DNA from: Shinella zoogloeoides
GTDB taxonomy: Bacteria > Pseudomonadota > Alphaproteobacteria > Rhizobiales > Rhizobiaceae
DNA: 64,000 nt
Assembly: GCF_033705735.1 (NCBI RefSeq)
Contig: NZ_CP131130.1
Coordinates: 1 to 64,000, forward strand
Direction: 5' to 3'
The translations under genes and the position numbers were made by a program. The notes below the pieces were generated by a model. That model ran no database searches and was not told the origin of the DNA. It saw only the letters and a program-made list of their open reading frames with translations. The stretch's first letter is position 1, and the number at the start of each line of letters is the position of its first letter. Positions 9,930 through 19,382 of the stretch are shown here, in pieces.

Positions 9930-10739
9930 TCAGAGGCTGAAATTGTCGCCGAGATAGAGGCGGCGCACGTCGGCATTGCTGACGATGTCGTTCGCCCGGC
10001 CGTGGGTCAGCACCTCGCCGGCATGGATGATATAGGCGCGGTCGATGAGGCCGAGCGTCTCGCGCACGTTATGGTCGGTGATCAGGACGCCGATGCCGCG
10101 CGAGGTGAGATGACGCACCAGCGCCTGGATGTCGGCGACCGAGATCGGGTCGACGCCCGCGAAGGGTTCGTCGAGCAGCATGAAGGTCGGGTCGGTGGCA
10201 AGTGCGCGGGCGATCTCGAGGCGCCGGCGCTCGCCGCCGGAAAGCGCGATGGCGGGCGACTTGCGAAGATGCGAGATCGAGAATTCGGCGAGCAGGCTGT
10301 CGAGTTTTTCCTCCCGCCGCGCCTTGTCCTTGTCGTGCACTTCCAGCACGGCGCGGATGTTCTCCTCCACCGTGAGACCGCGGAAGATCGAGGCTTCCTG
10401 CGGCAGATAGCCGACGCCGAGGCGTGCCCGGCGGTACATCGGCATGGTGGTGACGTCGTGGCCGTTGATCTCGATCGAGCCCTCGTCGACGGGCACGAGA
10501 CCGGTGATCATGTAGAAACAGGTCGTCTTGCCGGCGCCGTTCGGGCCGAGCAGGCCCACGGCCTCGCCGCGCCGGACGACGAGCGACACGCCGTTGACGA
10601 CGCGCCGGTCGCGATAGGTCTTCGTCAGCCCTCGCGCAATGAGGGTTCCCTCGTAGCGCGACAGGTCGGTGCTGCGGTGGGGTTCCTGCGCACCCTTCTT
10701 CGGGTGGCGCGTCAGGCGGGTGAGCAGGGAAGATGACAC
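9930..10739 (-). CDS. lptB: LPS export ABC transporter ATP-binding protein LptB
   Basis: LptB is the cytoplasmic ATPase of the LptB2FGC complex that extracts LPS from the inner membrane. The 269-aa ABC domain has Walker A GPNGAGKT (65-72), a Q-loop at VGYLPQEASIF, the ABC signature LSGGERRR and Walker B FMLLDEPFAGVD. The H-loop histidine is in VLITDHNVRET. The first 30 residues are a basic extension before the domain. It is 15 bp downstream of lptA on the minus strand, with rpoN following, and lptC-lptA-lptB is a conserved order. Confidence 0.97.
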   Translation of the reverse strand: MSSSLLTRLTRHPKKGAQEPHRSTDLSRYEGTLIARGLTKTYRDRRVVNGVSLVVRRGEAVGLLGPNGAGKTTCFYMITGLVPVDEGSIEINGHDVTTMPMYRRARLGVGYLPQEASIFRGLTVEENIRAVLEVHDKDKARREEKLDSLLAEFSISHLRKSPAIALSGGERRRLEIARALATDPTFMLLDEPFAGVDPISVADIQALVRHLTSRGIGVLITDHNVRETLGLIDRAYIIHAGEVLTHGRANDIVSNADVRRLYLGDNFSL

Positions 10740-10754
10740 GGGAGAAGCGCTATA

Positions 10755-11318
10755 TCAGTTCGTTTTCTGGCGGGATTTAGGGTCGAGCTGGATCATGACG
10801 CGGCCGCCGCAGGCATCCAGCTTCGCTTCACCGGTGCGCATGGTGACGGAGAGCTGACAACCGACGAAGACGTTCTCGCCTTCCGACAGCACCACCTTCT
10901 TGCCCTTGAGGACCAGCGTCTCGTTGTCGAGGTTGAACGTTCCGGTATCGGCGGTCGCTTCCTGCGTCTGCGACTTCAGGTAGACCTTGTCGAAGACGTC
11001 GATCTTCTCGATGTCGGCATTGCCGCTGGCGACCGAGCCCTTGCCGCCCGACTTGTAGTGAACGACCATGCGGCCGGCCTGCAGCGTCGTCGTGCCCTGC
11101 ACGACCTTCACATTGCCGGTGAATTCGGCCTTGTTCTCCTGGTCGCGGATTTCCAGCGCGTCGCTCTGGATCTGGATCGGCTGGTCGTTCGAGAGCTGCA
11201 CGCCCTTCATCTTGCTCGCCGTCTGCTGGGCGCCGGCATGGCCCGCGGCCAGTGCGAAGCCCGCGGCAAGAACGAAAAGGCTGGCGGCCCGGACAGGGGC
11301 GGAGAGAGTGGCGAACAT
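10755..11318 (-). CDS. lptA: LPS transport periplasmic protein LptA
   Basis: LptA forms the periplasmic beta-jellyroll bridge carrying LPS to LptDE. The 187-aa product has a signal peptide (about residues 1-30, ending AAGHAGAQQ), followed by the OstA/LptA repeat (PIQIQSDALEIRDQENKAEF, then TGNVKVVQGTTTLQAGRMVV). The start at 11318 (MFATLSAPVRAAS) gives a normal signal peptide; an upstream in-frame ATG lies within lptC coding sequence. It is 7 bp downstream of lptC and 15 bp upstream of lptB. Confidence 0.95.
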   Translation of the reverse strand: MFATLSAPVRAASLFVLAAGFALAAGHAGAQQTASKMKGVQLSNDQPIQIQSDALEIRDQENKAEFTGNVKVVQGTTTLQAGRMVVHYKSGGKGSVASGNADIEKIDVFDKVYLKSQTQEATADTGTFNLDNETLVLKGKKVVLSEGENVFVGCQLSVTMRTGEAKLDACGGRVMIQLDPKSRQKTN

Positions 11319-11325
11319 GGCGCTC

Positions 11326-11994
11326 TTACTTTTCTCGGTTGCGGATGGCGGCAGGGTCGACGTCGACGACGACCTTGCCCTCGAAGACGACGACACGGCC
11401 TTTATCCGTCATTCGCAGCGACTGCGCAACAATGGATGCGCCGGGCGAATGGATGGAAACGGGGTCCTTCGTTTCCATCGTTCCGCCGTTGATGTCGAGA
11501 TGGGCCGAACGGAAGGCGGCGGCAAGGCCGGTATTGAGGTTGATGGTGAAGGGCCGGGTCATGTCGAGCAGGTTCTTGCCGCGGTCGTAGACGCCGGTCT
11601 CGGCCGTCACTTCCGCGGTGGTCTTGTCGTTGACCGGCATCTTCGCCGTGATGTTCTCGAGCGTGATGACGTCGGGCGTCTTCATGTCCTGCAGCGCCCG
11701 CTCGGCCTTCATCGAATAGCTGATGCCGTCCTTGTTGCGGCCGGCGATCGCCGGATAGCGCATGACGATCTTGCCGTCCTCGATGGTGGCGCTCTCCACA
11801 TGGAGGTCGGAGGGCAGGTAGGTGCGCACGATGGAGACGACGGCGAAGACCGCGGCGATGATCAGGGCTGCGACCGGCAGGGCGATCTTGAGGATCCGCA
11901 CGCGCGCGGAATGGCGCGTCGCCAGGCGATAAGCCTCGGCGGAAATGCCCATGCCCTGTGCACCGGTCGGTGCTTCTGTCACGCTGTTCAGCAT
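11326..11994 (-). CDS. lptC: LPS export system protein LptC
   Basis: LptC is the bitopic inner-membrane protein that receives LPS from LptB2FG and passes it to LptA. The 222-aa product has one N-terminal membrane helix (ILKIALPVAALIIAAVFAVV, about residues 33-53) and a periplasmic jellyroll domain, with recognisable family segments around VITLENITAKMPVNDKTT and VTAETGVYD. The start is set at 11994 (MLNSVTEAPTG), since the frame further upstream is not family-like. It is the first gene of lptC-lptA-lptB, followed by rpoN. Confidence 0.92.
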   Translation of the reverse strand: MLNSVTEAPTGAQGMGISAEAYRLATRHSARVRILKIALPVAALIIAAVFAVVSIVRTYLPSDLHVESATIEDGKIVMRYPAIAGRNKDGISYSMKAERALQDMKTPDVITLENITAKMPVNDKTTAEVTAETGVYDRGKNLLDMTRPFTINLNTGLAAAFRSAHLDINGGTMETKDPVSIHSPGASIVAQSLRMTDKGRVVVFEGKVVVDVDPAAIRNREK

Positions 11995-12204
11995 AGTGCC
12001 TGCTTGAATGGTCCGGTTTCGGCCCTCGCCGCGCATGAGGGGCCGCAACTATAACGGGCCCCATATGGCGATTATTCCTGAACAAACAATGGATGTCCAA
12101 GAAAGTTCGGCGACGAATTGCCATTTGAGCGGGGAATGCCATATCGATAGGGCCTTCCGCAAGCCACCTTGATGCAAGGCGGCCATCAGCACCGAGGACA
12201 GGAC

Positions 12205-13155
12205 ATGGAACAATCCGCCATCGCCGACCGCCGGCAACTGCGCCGCAAGCTCACCTTCTGGCGCGTCGCGGCCGTGCTGATCGCGCTGGCCGCGATCTGG
12301 GCCGCCGTTGCCTGGCGCGCGCCCGACATCGGTTCGGGCGACCATATCGCCCGCGTCAGCATTTCCGGCATCATCCAGGACGACAAGGACCTCCTGGAGC
12401 GCCTCGACCGCATCGCGAAGAACGACCGGGCCAAGGCGCTCGTCGTGACGATCTCATCCCCCGGCGGCACGACCTATGGCGGCGAGGTGATCTTCAAGGC
12501 GCTGCGCAAGGTGGCGGAAAAGAAGCCGGTCGTCTCGGACGTGCGCACGCTCGCCGCCTCCGCCGGCTACATGATCGCGACTGCGGGCGACACGATCGTC
12601 GCCGGCGAAAGCTCGATCACCGGCTCCATCGGCGTTCTTTTCCAGTATCCGCAGATGAAGGAGCTGATGGACAAGATCGGCGTCTCGCTGGAGGAGATCA
12701 AGTCCGCGCCGCTGAAGGCCGAGCCCTCGCCCTTCCATCCGGCCAGCGAGGACGCCAAGACGATGATCCGCGCCATGGTGATGGACAGCTACGACTGGTT
12801 CGTCGACCTCGTCGCCGAGCGCCGCAAGCTGCCGCGCACCGATGTGCTGCGCCTTGCCGACGGCAGCATCTTCACCGGCCGGCAGGCGCTCGCCGCCAAG
12901 CTGGTCGATACGCTCGGCGGGCCGGAGGCGATCCGCGCCTATCTCGACACCCGCAAGGTGGCCAAGGACCTGCCCTTCGTCGACTACGAGCCGACGAGCC
13001 GGTCAGGCATTCCCTTCATCGGCGGCAGCATCCGGGAATTGGCCCGCTCGGTGTTCGGCCTGTCGCTCGACCTTCAACCGACGATCGAAAAGCTGGCCGG
13101 CGAAAAGTTGTTTCTTGACGGTCTTGTTTCGGTTTGGCAGGTTGATCGCGATTGA
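12205..13155 (+). CDS. sppA: Signal peptide peptidase SppA (36K type)
   Basis: This membrane-anchored serine protease degrades cleaved signal peptides at the inner membrane. The 316-aa product has one N-terminal membrane segment (VAAVLIALAAIWAAVAWRA, about 21-40) and a ClpP-like fold of the S49 family. The catalytic Ser119 lies in LAASAGYMIA and the general-base Lys171 in SAPLKAEPS. The 52-residue spacing is that of short-form SppA. Start 12205 follows an AGGACAGGAC ribosome site. It is followed 27 bp later by ihfB, a pairing widespread in alphaproteobacteria. Confidence 0.94.
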   Translation: MEQSAIADRRQLRRKLTFWRVAAVLIALAAIWAAVAWRAPDIGSGDHIARVSISGIIQDDKDLLERLDRIAKNDRAKALVVTISSPGGTTYGGEVIFKALRKVAEKKPVVSDVRTLAASAGYMIATAGDTIVAGESSITGSIGVLFQYPQMKELMDKIGVSLEEIKSAPLKAEPSPFHPASEDAKTMIRAMVMDSYDWFVDLVAERRKLPRTDVLRLADGSIFTGRQALAAKLVDTLGGPEAIRAYLDTRKVAKDLPFVDYEPTSRSGIPFIGGSIRELARSVFGLSLDLQPTIEKLAGEKLFLDGLVSVWQVDRD

Positions 13156-13182
13156 AAAACAAGAATTTTTAAGGGGGATACC

Positions 13183-13482
13183 GTGATCAAGTCGGAACTG
13201 GTCCAGATCGTCGCAGCCCGTAATCCCCATCTCTATCACCGCGATGTCGAGAACATCGTCAACGCGGTGCTGGACGAGATCACGGATGCGCTGGCCGGCG
13301 GCAACCGCGTGGAGCTGCGCGGCTTCGGCGCCTTCTCCGTCAAGAACCGCCCCTCGCGCTCGGGCCGCAACCCGCGCACGGGCGATGCGGTCTTCGTCGA
13401 GGAGAAATGGGTCCCGTTCTTCAAGACGGGCAAGGAACTGCGCGAGCGCCTCAATCCCGGCCAGGCCGATCAGGACGATTGA
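13183..13482 (+). CDS. ihfB: Integration host factor subunit beta
   Basis: IHF-beta pairs with IHF-alpha to bend DNA sharply in recombination, replication and sigma-54 promoter activation. The 99-aa HU/IHF-fold protein starts [21 protein letters not shown]. It carries the DNA-binding arm with [20 protein letters not shown]. Start is GTG, with a strong AAGGGGG ribosome site 5-11 bp upstream (13171-13177). The window's rpoN, whose promoters commonly need IHF, is 4 kb away. Confidence 0.96.
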   Translation: MIKSELVQIVAARNPHLYHRDVENIVNAVLDEITDALAGGNRVELRGFGAFSVKNRPSRSGRNPRTGDAVFVEEKWVPFFKTGKELRERLNPGQADQDD

Positions 13483-13577
13483 AGCAATTCCGGCGGGCAG
13501 CGTGAAACGGCCTTGCGGGGATTGCCAGGGGCAGGGCGGGGCTTCCCGCCGGCGCCGCGCGCAAGAAAGGTGACGCA

Positions 13578-13922
13578 ATGGTCAAGAGAATAGTCAACGT
13601 CCTCATCCTGATCCCGATCGCCATCGTGCTGATCGTGCTGTCGGTGGCGAACCGGCAGTCGGTGACGCTGGCGCTCAATCCGTTCCGGCCGGAGGACAGC
13701 GTGCTTTCGGTCACCGCGCCCTTCTTCGTCTATCTCTTCCTCGCGACGATCCTCGGCCTCGTGCTCGGCGCGCTCATCACCTGGTTCGCGCAGGGCAAGC
13801 ACCGCAAGCGCGCCCGCATCGAGGCGAGCGAGGCGGTCAAGTGGCACACGGAGGCTGAAAGGCACCGCGGCCGCGCCGAGGCGCTGGCCTCGCAGGCCGT
13901 CGTGCCGGTTTCCGGGAAATGA
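13578..13922 (+). CDS. LapA-domain (DUF1049) inner-membrane protein
   Basis: This 114-aa protein has two transmembrane segments, VLILIPIAIVLIVLSVANR (about 7-25) and PFFVYLFLATILGLVLGALI (about 48-67), then a basic, probably helical cytoplasmic tail rich in Lys, Arg and Glu. This is the architecture of LapA/DUF1049. In enterobacteria LapA partners LapB in controlling LpxC turnover; whether that role applies in rhizobia is not known. It follows ihfB by 95 bp, and its stop abuts the stop of the convergent coxG-like gene with no gap. Confidence 0.85.
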   Translation: MVKRIVNVLILIPIAIVLIVLSVANRQSVTLALNPFRPEDSVLSVTAPFFVYLFLATILGLVLGALITWFAQGKHRKRARIEASEAVKWHTEAERHRGRAEALASQAVVPVSGK

Positions 13923-14372
13923 TCAGGCGGCTCCGCCGTTCAGCTTCGCGCCGAGATCGGAGAAGAACTGCGTCGCCAGTTTCTTCGACGTCGAATCGAT
14001 GAGGCGCGAGCCGAGCTGGGCGAGTTTGCCGCCGATCTGCGCCTTCACGTCATAGGCAAGGATCGTCTCGCCGCCGTCCTCGATGAGGCGGACATCCGCG
14101 CCGCCCTGCGCAAAACCGGCAATGCCGCCCTTGCCCTCGCCGGAAATCGTGTAGCTTTCCGGCGGGTTGAGGTTGGAGAGCGTCACCTCGCCGTTGAAGG
14201 TCGCCGAGACCGGGCCGATCTTGATCTTCACGGTCGCCTCCAGCTCGGTCGGCGATTTCATGGTCAGCGACTGACAGCCCGGAATGCAGGCCTTCAGGAT
14301 CTCCGGATCGTTGAGTGCGGCCCAGACGGCCTCGCGCGGGGCGGCAATGCGTTCTTCGCCGGACATGTCCAT
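13923..14372 (-). CDS. CoxG-like SRPBCC (START-fold) protein
   Basis: This 149-aa protein belongs to the carbon-monoxide dehydrogenase subunit G family. It begins MDMSGEERIAAPREAVWAAL, contains the CIPGCQSL segment and continues with ATVKIKIGPVSATFNGEV. These form a START-like hydrophobic pocket. True CoxG helps mature Mo-Cu CO dehydrogenase, but no coxMSL or other cox genes are nearby, so here it is probably an orphan lipid- or ligand-binding homologue. A GGAGGAGG ribosome site lies just before the start at 14372. Confidence 0.85.
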   Translation of the reverse strand: MDMSGEERIAAPREAVWAALNDPEILKACIPGCQSLTMKSPTELEATVKIKIGPVSATFNGEVTLSNLNPPESYTISGEGKGGIAGFAQGGADVRLIEDGGETILAYDVKAQIGGKLAQLGSRLIDSTSKKLATQFFSDLGAKLNGGAA

Positions 14373-14509
14373 GGTCGATCCTCCTCCCGGAACGGTTCCA
14401 GATTTATCGCAATCGGAAAGCGCTTTGCCAAGTGGGGGAGGGATGGTATGGGAGCCGCTTGTTTTCCGGCTTTGCCGGCAAGGTTTCAACCGACGACGGA
14501 CGATCGATC

Positions 14510-15604
14510 GTGAAGGACAAGCACCGCCGGCCGAAGAGCGGCCCCGCCGCGCCCGCCAGGGCGAAGGCCCATACGCGGCCGGCCGTGAAGGCTGAGGCTC
14601 CAAGGGCCGCGGCACCCAGGCCGCCGGCCCCGAACAGGGAGCCGCGCCCCGCGCCCGAGGCCCCCGCCCGCCCGCTGATGCGCCGCGAGGGCGAAAAGCC
14701 CGCCGAGCGCGTGCCGGTCATCCTCGAGACCGCCGGCTCCGACCAGTACCGCCTCATCGACAGCGGTGCCGGCGAGAAGCTGGAGCAATATGGCCCCTAC
14801 CGCATCGTGCGCCCGGAGGCGCAGGCGCTCTGGCAGCGAAGCCTGCCGTCCCTCTGGGACAAGGCCGATGCCCTCTTCACCGGCGATACGGACGAGGACG
14901 GTATGGGCCGCTGGAAGTTCCCCAAGGCGGCGCTCGGCGAAACCTGGCCGATGCAGCTCCTCGGCGTCGATTTCCACGGCCGCTTCACCGCCTTCCGCCA
15001 TGTCGGCGTCTTCCCTGAACAGCTCGCCCACTGGCGCTGGATGAAGGAGAAGGTCGAGACCGCCGGCCGGCCCGTCAAGGTGCTGAACCTCTTCGGCTAT
15101 ACCGGCGTCGCCTCGCTGGTCGCGGCAGCCGCCGGTGCCGAAGTCACCCATGTCGACGCCTCGAAGAAGGCCATCGGCTGGGCGCGCGAGAACCAGGCGC
15201 TCGGCCGCATGGAGAAGCTGCCGATCCGCTGGATCTGCGAGGATGCCATGAAGTTCATCCAGCGCGAGGAGCGCCGCGGCAGCAAATACGACATCATCCT
15301 CACCGATCCGCCGAAATTCGGCCGCGGGCCGAACGGCGAGGTCTGGCACCTCTTCGACCACCTGCCGCTGATGCTCGACATCTGCCGCGAGATCCTGTCG
15401 CCCAAGGCCATCGGCCTCGTGCTGACGGCCTATTCGATCCGCGCGAGCTTCTATTCCATCCACGAGCTGATGCGTGAGACCATGCGCGGCGCCGGCGGCA
15501 CGGTGGAATCGGGCGAGCTCGTCATCCGCGAGAGCGGCCCGGACGGCGGCGAGGCCGGCCGCGCCCTCTCCACCTCCCTCTTCAGCCGATGGATCAGCGC
15601 ATGA
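14510..15604 (+). CDS. Class I SAM-dependent methyltransferase, RlmI/COG1092-like
   Basis: This 364-aa protein opens with about 55 residues of Lys/Ala/Pro-rich, probably disordered sequence. It is followed by the conserved region from ERVPVILETAGSDQYRLIDS. The Rossmann methyltransferase domain has motif I VLNLFGYTGVASLVAAAAGA and the acidic residue in THVDASKKAI. The DPPKFGRG motif resembles the catalytic DPP[KS]F of RlmI-type 23S rRNA cytosine methyltransferases. Start is chosen as GTG 14510, because earlier codons overlap the coxG-like promoter region and are not family-like; an ATG further in is an alternative. Its stop overlaps the start of the next RNA methyltransferase (ATGA). Confidence 0.85.
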   Translation: MKDKHRRPKSGPAAPARAKAHTRPAVKAEAPRAAAPRPPAPNREPRPAPEAPARPLMRREGEKPAERVPVILETAGSDQYRLIDSGAGEKLEQYGPYRIVRPEAQALWQRSLPSLWDKADALFTGDTDEDGMGRWKFPKAALGETWPMQLLGVDFHGRFTAFRHVGVFPEQLAHWRWMKEKVETAGRPVKVLNLFGYTGVASLVAAAAGAEVTHVDASKKAIGWARENQALGRMEKLPIRWICEDAMKFIQREERRGSKYDIILTDPPKFGRGPNGEVWHLFDHLPLMLDICREILSPKAIGLVLTAYSIRASFYSIHELMRETMRGAGGTVESGELVIRESGPDGGEAGRALSTSLFSRWISA

Positions 15605-16455
15605 GCCACGACCACCACGGAACCCGCCGCGTCGGTCAGGTGAAGGAGGTCACGAGCCTTTCGAACCCGATCGTCAAGGACATCAAGGCGCTGTCCGACA
15701 AGAAGCACCGTGACGAGACGAAGAGCTTCATGGCCGAGGGCCTGAAGCTCGTCATCGACGCGCTGGAACTCGGCTTCGAGATCAGGACGCTGGTCTATGC
15801 CAAGAACGTCAAGGACAAGCCGCAGGTCGTGCAGGCCGCGACGAAGACCGTGGCGCGCGGCGGGCTGGTGCTGGAGGTCAGCGAGAAGGTGCTCTCGTCG
15901 ATCACAAGGCGCGACAACCCGCAGATGGTCGTCGGCATCTTCACCCAGCGCTGGACGAGCCTGCGGGACCTGAAGCCGAAGGCGGACGAGACCTATGTGG
16001 CGCTCGACCGCGTGCGCGACCCCGGCAATCTCGGCACGATCATCCGCACGGCGGATGCGGCGGGCGCGAGCGGCGTCATCCTCCTCGGCGAGACGACGGA
16101 TCCCTATTCGATGGAGACCGTGCGCGCCACCATGGGCTCGGTCTTCGCGCTGCCGCTGGTCAAGGCGAGTCCCGCCGACTTCCTCGCCTGGAAGAAGGGC
16201 GCCGGCGTTTCCGTCGTCGCCACGCACCTTGCCGGCGCGGTCGACTACCGCACCATCGACTACCGTAAGAAGCCCGTCCTCCTCCTCATGGGCAACGAGC
16301 AGGCGGGCCTGCCGGACGCGCTCGCCAGCGAAGCCGATGCGCTCGCCCGCATCCCGCAGGCCGGCCTTGCCGATTCGCTGAACCTTGCCATCGCCACCGG
16401 CATCATGCTCTTCGAGGCGCGCCGCCACCTCCTGACGCTGGAAGAGCGGGCATGA
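15601..16455 (+). CDS. TrmH/SpoU-family RNA 2'-O-methyltransferase
   Basis: This 284-aa SPOUT methyltransferase has the three knot motifs: [19 protein letters not shown] (motif 1), [14 protein letters not shown] (motif 2) and [19 protein letters not shown] (motif 3). The N-terminal about 90 residues form a substrate-binding domain ([20 protein letters not shown]). It probably methylates a ribose in rRNA or tRNA; the position cannot be assigned. The ATG at 15601 overlaps the previous stop as ATGA, so translation is coupled. An in-frame ATG 12 bp earlier is possible. Confidence 0.92.
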   Translation: MSHDHHGTRRVGQVKEVTSLSNPIVKDIKALSDKKHRDETKSFMAEGLKLVIDALELGFEIRTLVYAKNVKDKPQVVQAATKTVARGGLVLEVSEKVLSSITRRDNPQMVVGIFTQRWTSLRDLKPKADETYVALDRVRDPGNLGTIIRTADAAGASGVILLGETTDPYSMETVRATMGSVFALPLVKASPADFLAWKKGAGVSVVATHLAGAVDYRTIDYRKKPVLLLMGNEQAGLPDALASEADALARIPQAGLADSLNLAIATGIMLFEARRHLLTLEERA

Positions 16456-16943
16456 ACGAACGCATTCCGCTGTTCTCCCGGCCGCTGCCGGTCGTCGTCT
16501 TCATCCTGCTCGCGCTGCTGCTCGATCAGGCGGTGAAATTCGCCGTGGAGACCTGGCTTCCCTTCCAGGAGGCGGTGCATGTCGTGCCCATGCTGGCGCT
16601 CTACCGCACCTACAATTACGGCGTCGCCTTCTCCATGCTGTCGGGCATGGAGGGCTGGTTCATCGTCACGCTCAGGCTCTTCGTCGTCGCCTTCGTCGTC
16701 TGGCTCTGGCGGCAGACGCCCAAGGCGCGGGGCCTTGCCCATGCCGGCTATGCCTTCATCATCGCCGGCGCCTTCGGCAACCTCATCGACCGCGCGCTCT
16801 TCGGTTACGTGATCGACTATGTGCTCTTCTATACCGAGACCTGGTCCTTCGCCGTCTTCAACCTCGCCGACAGCTTCATCACCATCGGCGCAGGCCTCGT
16901 CATCCTCGACGAGCTCCTGTCGATGCGCCGCGCGAAACGTTAA
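16452..16943 (+). CDS. lspA: Lipoprotein signal peptidase II
   Basis: LspA is the aspartic protease that removes signal peptides from prolipoproteins after diacylglyceryl transfer. The 163-aa protein has four membrane helices. The catalytic aspartates are Asp122 (YVIDYV) and Asp140 (FNLADSF), and the family motif FGNLIDR is at 109-115. The start overlaps the upstream stop (ATGA at 16452). The last step of the same pathway, lnt, is at 40.3 kb in this window, and lgt is not seen. Confidence 0.97.
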   Translation: MNERIPLFSRPLPVVVFILLALLLDQAVKFAVETWLPFQEAVHVVPMLALYRTYNYGVAFSMLSGMEGWFIVTLRLFVVAFVVWLWRQTPKARGLAHAGYAFIIAGAFGNLIDRALFGYVIDYVLFYTETWSFAVFNLADSFITIGAGLVILDELLSMRRAKR

Positions 16944-16998
16944 AATTCGAACGACTTGCTGAAGCCGTTCTGAACGGTCCGCATGCTATGCGGGCCTC

Positions 16999-19284
16999 AT
17001 GAGCGAACCTGTCAAGCTACAGAACCGGCTCAAGGCCGAATTTGCCGAGGCGCCGCCCCGTGCCCCCCGCACCCGTTCCGAAAGGGCGGCGACGCCGGAT
17101 GACCGCGCCGTGGAGGCGTCCGCCAGCGCGCCGGCGCCGGACAAAAATCTTCCATTCCGGGCCATTCTTTCCGGCCTCATCCTGTTCCTTTCCGGCCTCG
17201 CGCTGGCGACGGGCCTGTCGTCCGGCTTCCCTATCGCCGCCACGGCCCTTGGCCTTGCCGGTGTTGGGAGCGCCGCCTTCCTCTTCTTCACGCGCGGCGC
17301 CGCCACCGGCGTCGAGCACGCGCACGACCGCTCCTGGGAGCGCAGCGAAACCTCGCAGATCCTCTCGGCCATCCATGACGTGCTCGGCGACATCGTCGTC
17401 GTGCGCGCGCTCGACGGCCGCATCCTCAGCGCCAATGCCGTGCTCGGCGAGCTGACGGGCATGGCCGACGTCGAGGGCAGGACATGCGAGGCGCTCGGCC
17501 TCACCTTCCGCTCGCAGGCGATCCCCCATCGCTACGACGTCGATGTGGTGGGCCCCGCCTGCCGGCGCGTCTATTCCTGGCATGATGTCACCGTGCGCGA
17601 TCCCGCCTCCGGCGAACTGGTCGTCCATTCCATCGCCCGCGACGTGACGGAGGAGCGCCTTGCCGAGGGCGAGCGCGAACGCGCCCGCCAGCGCGCGGAG
17701 GAGGCGAGCGCCGCCAAGTCGCGCCTGCTTGCCACCGTCAGCCACGAGATCCGCACGCCGCTCTCCGGCATTCTCGGCATGTCGCACCTCATCGGCCAGA
17801 CGCGGCTGACCGCCGAGCAGAAGAACTATCTCGCCGGCATGCGCCAGTCCGGCCATGCGCTGGTGCAGCTTGTCGACGACCTCCTCGATTTCTCGACCAT
17901 CGAGGCCGGCCGCTTCCAGCTCCGCCCCTCGGAGGAGCCGGTGCGCCCGATGCTGGAAAGCGTTGTGGAGATGCTCTCCCACCGGGCGCATGAGAAGGGC
18001 ATCGAGATCGGCTCCTTCGTGGCGCCGGACGTGCCGGGCCTCCTGATCTACGATGCGCCGCGCCTGCGCCAGGTGCTCTACAACGTCGTCGGCAATGCCG
18101 TGAAGTTCACCCATGCCGGCGGCGTCTCGCTCGAGGCCGCGCTAGACCACGGCGCCGTCGTCATCCGCGTCACCGATACCGGCCCCGGCATGAATGCGGA
18201 GGAGCAGGCCCGCATCTTCGAGGAATTCGAGCAGACCGGCAGCCCGGCCCAGCGCAGCGGCGGCACCGGCCTCGGCCTTGCCATCTCCGCCCGCATCCTG
18301 AAGGAGGCCGGCGGCGCGCTGACGCTCGAAAGCACACCCGGAAAGGGCAGCACCTTCACCATCCGCATGCCCGTCGATATCCGCACGCCGAAGCCCGCGC
18401 GCGGCGCGCGCAAGGGCATCCTTGCCGGCAGCCTCGTTTTCCTGCTGGCCCCCGCCGGCCCGGCCTCGGCAGCGCTCGCCCGCACCGTGGAGGCCCTCGG
18501 CGGCGCTTGCCACCTCGCCACCTCCGCCGACGAGGCGCTCGACCTCGTGCAGCATCTTTCCGGCCGAAAGGCGAGGCTCACCGACATCATCGTAGACAAC
18601 CGCCTTGCCGGCGCCTATCGCCGCGACCTTGCGGATCTCGCCTTCCTGCGCGACAGCAAAGCGCGCCGCATCTATCTCGTCAATCCGGAGGAGCGCGGCG
18701 GCCGGGCGCTCGGCAATGGCGAGGGTTTCGATTCCTGGCTCATCCGGCCGCTGCGCGAGCGCTCGCTGGTCGAGGTACTGCGCGGCCGCATGAAGGGCGT
18801 GGAGGTTCGCGACGCGATCAACGACAACCGCCCGATCCTCAAGGACCTGCCGCAGCAGACAATGTTTCCGATCCCGGCCGAGCCCGCCGGCATCCGCATC
18901 CTTTTGGCCGAGGACGATCCGGTGAACGCCATGCTGGTGCGCTCCGTGCTGGAGCGGGCGGGCCATACGGTGCGCCACGTGCCCGATTATCCGGCGCTCG
19001 TTGCCGCGCTTGCCGGCGCGACGGCGGCGGGGCCATTCGCGGCCGACCTCATCGTCACTGATCTCGGCATGCCGGGCGGCGACGGCAGGGAGATGATCGC
19101 ACGCATCGTCCGGCGCGACTATGGCAATGCCGGCCTGCCGGTGCTGGTCCTGACGGCCGACAGCCGCGCCGGCCTGCGCGAGGAGCTTCTGGCCGTCGGT
19201 GCGGATGCGGTGCTGGCAAAGCCTGCCGATCCCGCGCGGCTCATCGCCGAGATCGCCCGGCTGGCGCGGCGCGCCAGCGCATAG
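16999..19284 (+). CDS. Membrane hybrid sensor histidine kinase/response regulator
   Basis: This 761-aa protein has two membrane helices (about residues 53-72 and 76-97), then a PAS-like sensor (about 115-215). The HisKA domain has His249 in SHEIRTPLSG, and the HATPase domain carries N (NVVGNAVKFTH), G1 (DTGPGM) and G2 (GGTGLGLAI) boxes. A degenerate receiver follows (about 470-610), then a true receiver with Asp688 (VTDLGMPGGDG). The middle receiver-like domain lacks the conserved Lys in the usual place (WLIRPLRE), so is probably structural. No cognate regulator is adjacent; signal and output are unknown. It is placed between lspA and olsB. Confidence 0.93.
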   Translation: MSEPVKLQNRLKAEFAEAPPRAPRTRSERAATPDDRAVEASASAPAPDKNLPFRAILSGLILFLSGLALATGLSSGFPIAATALGLAGVGSAAFLFFTRGAATGVEHAHDRSWERSETSQILSAIHDVLGDIVVVRALDGRILSANAVLGELTGMADVEGRTCEALGLTFRSQAIPHRYDVDVVGPACRRVYSWHDVTVRDPASGELVVHSIARDVTEERLAEGERERARQRAEEASAAKSRLLATVSHEIRTPLSGILGMSHLIGQTRLTAEQKNYLAGMRQSGHALVQLVDDLLDFSTIEAGRFQLRPSEEPVRPMLESVVEMLSHRAHEKGIEIGSFVAPDVPGLLIYDAPRLRQVLYNVVGNAVKFTHAGGVSLEAALDHGAVVIRVTDTGPGMNAEEQARIFEEFEQTGSPAQRSGGTGLGLAISARILKEAGGALTLESTPGKGSTFTIRMPVDIRTPKPARGARKGILAGSLVFLLAPAGPASAALARTVEALGGACHLATSADEALDLVQHLSGRKARLTDIIVDNRLAGAYRRDLADLAFLRDSKARRIYLVNPEERGGRALGNGEGFDSWLIRPLRERSLVEVLRGRMKGVEVRDAINDNRPILKDLPQQTMFPIPAEPAGIRILLAEDDPVNAMLVRSVLERAGHTVRHVPDYPALVAALAGATAAGPFAADLIVTDLGMPGGDGREMIARIVRRDYGNAGLPVLVLTADSRAGLREELLAVGADAVLAKPADPARLIAEIARLARRASA

Positions 19285-19382
19285 GCGCAGACGCTTTGGG
19301 GTGTTCAAGCCTGCGTTGCGTCATTATCCTGTTGCAGAATCGTGGTTAAACCCACGAAGCTTCGCTTGACAGGTACATTGCC

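Noticed and set aside
13923..14372. CO dehydrogenase operon suggested by the CoxG-like gene
   Set aside because: No coxL, coxM, coxS or accessory genes on either side; an isolated SRPBCC homologue is more likely.
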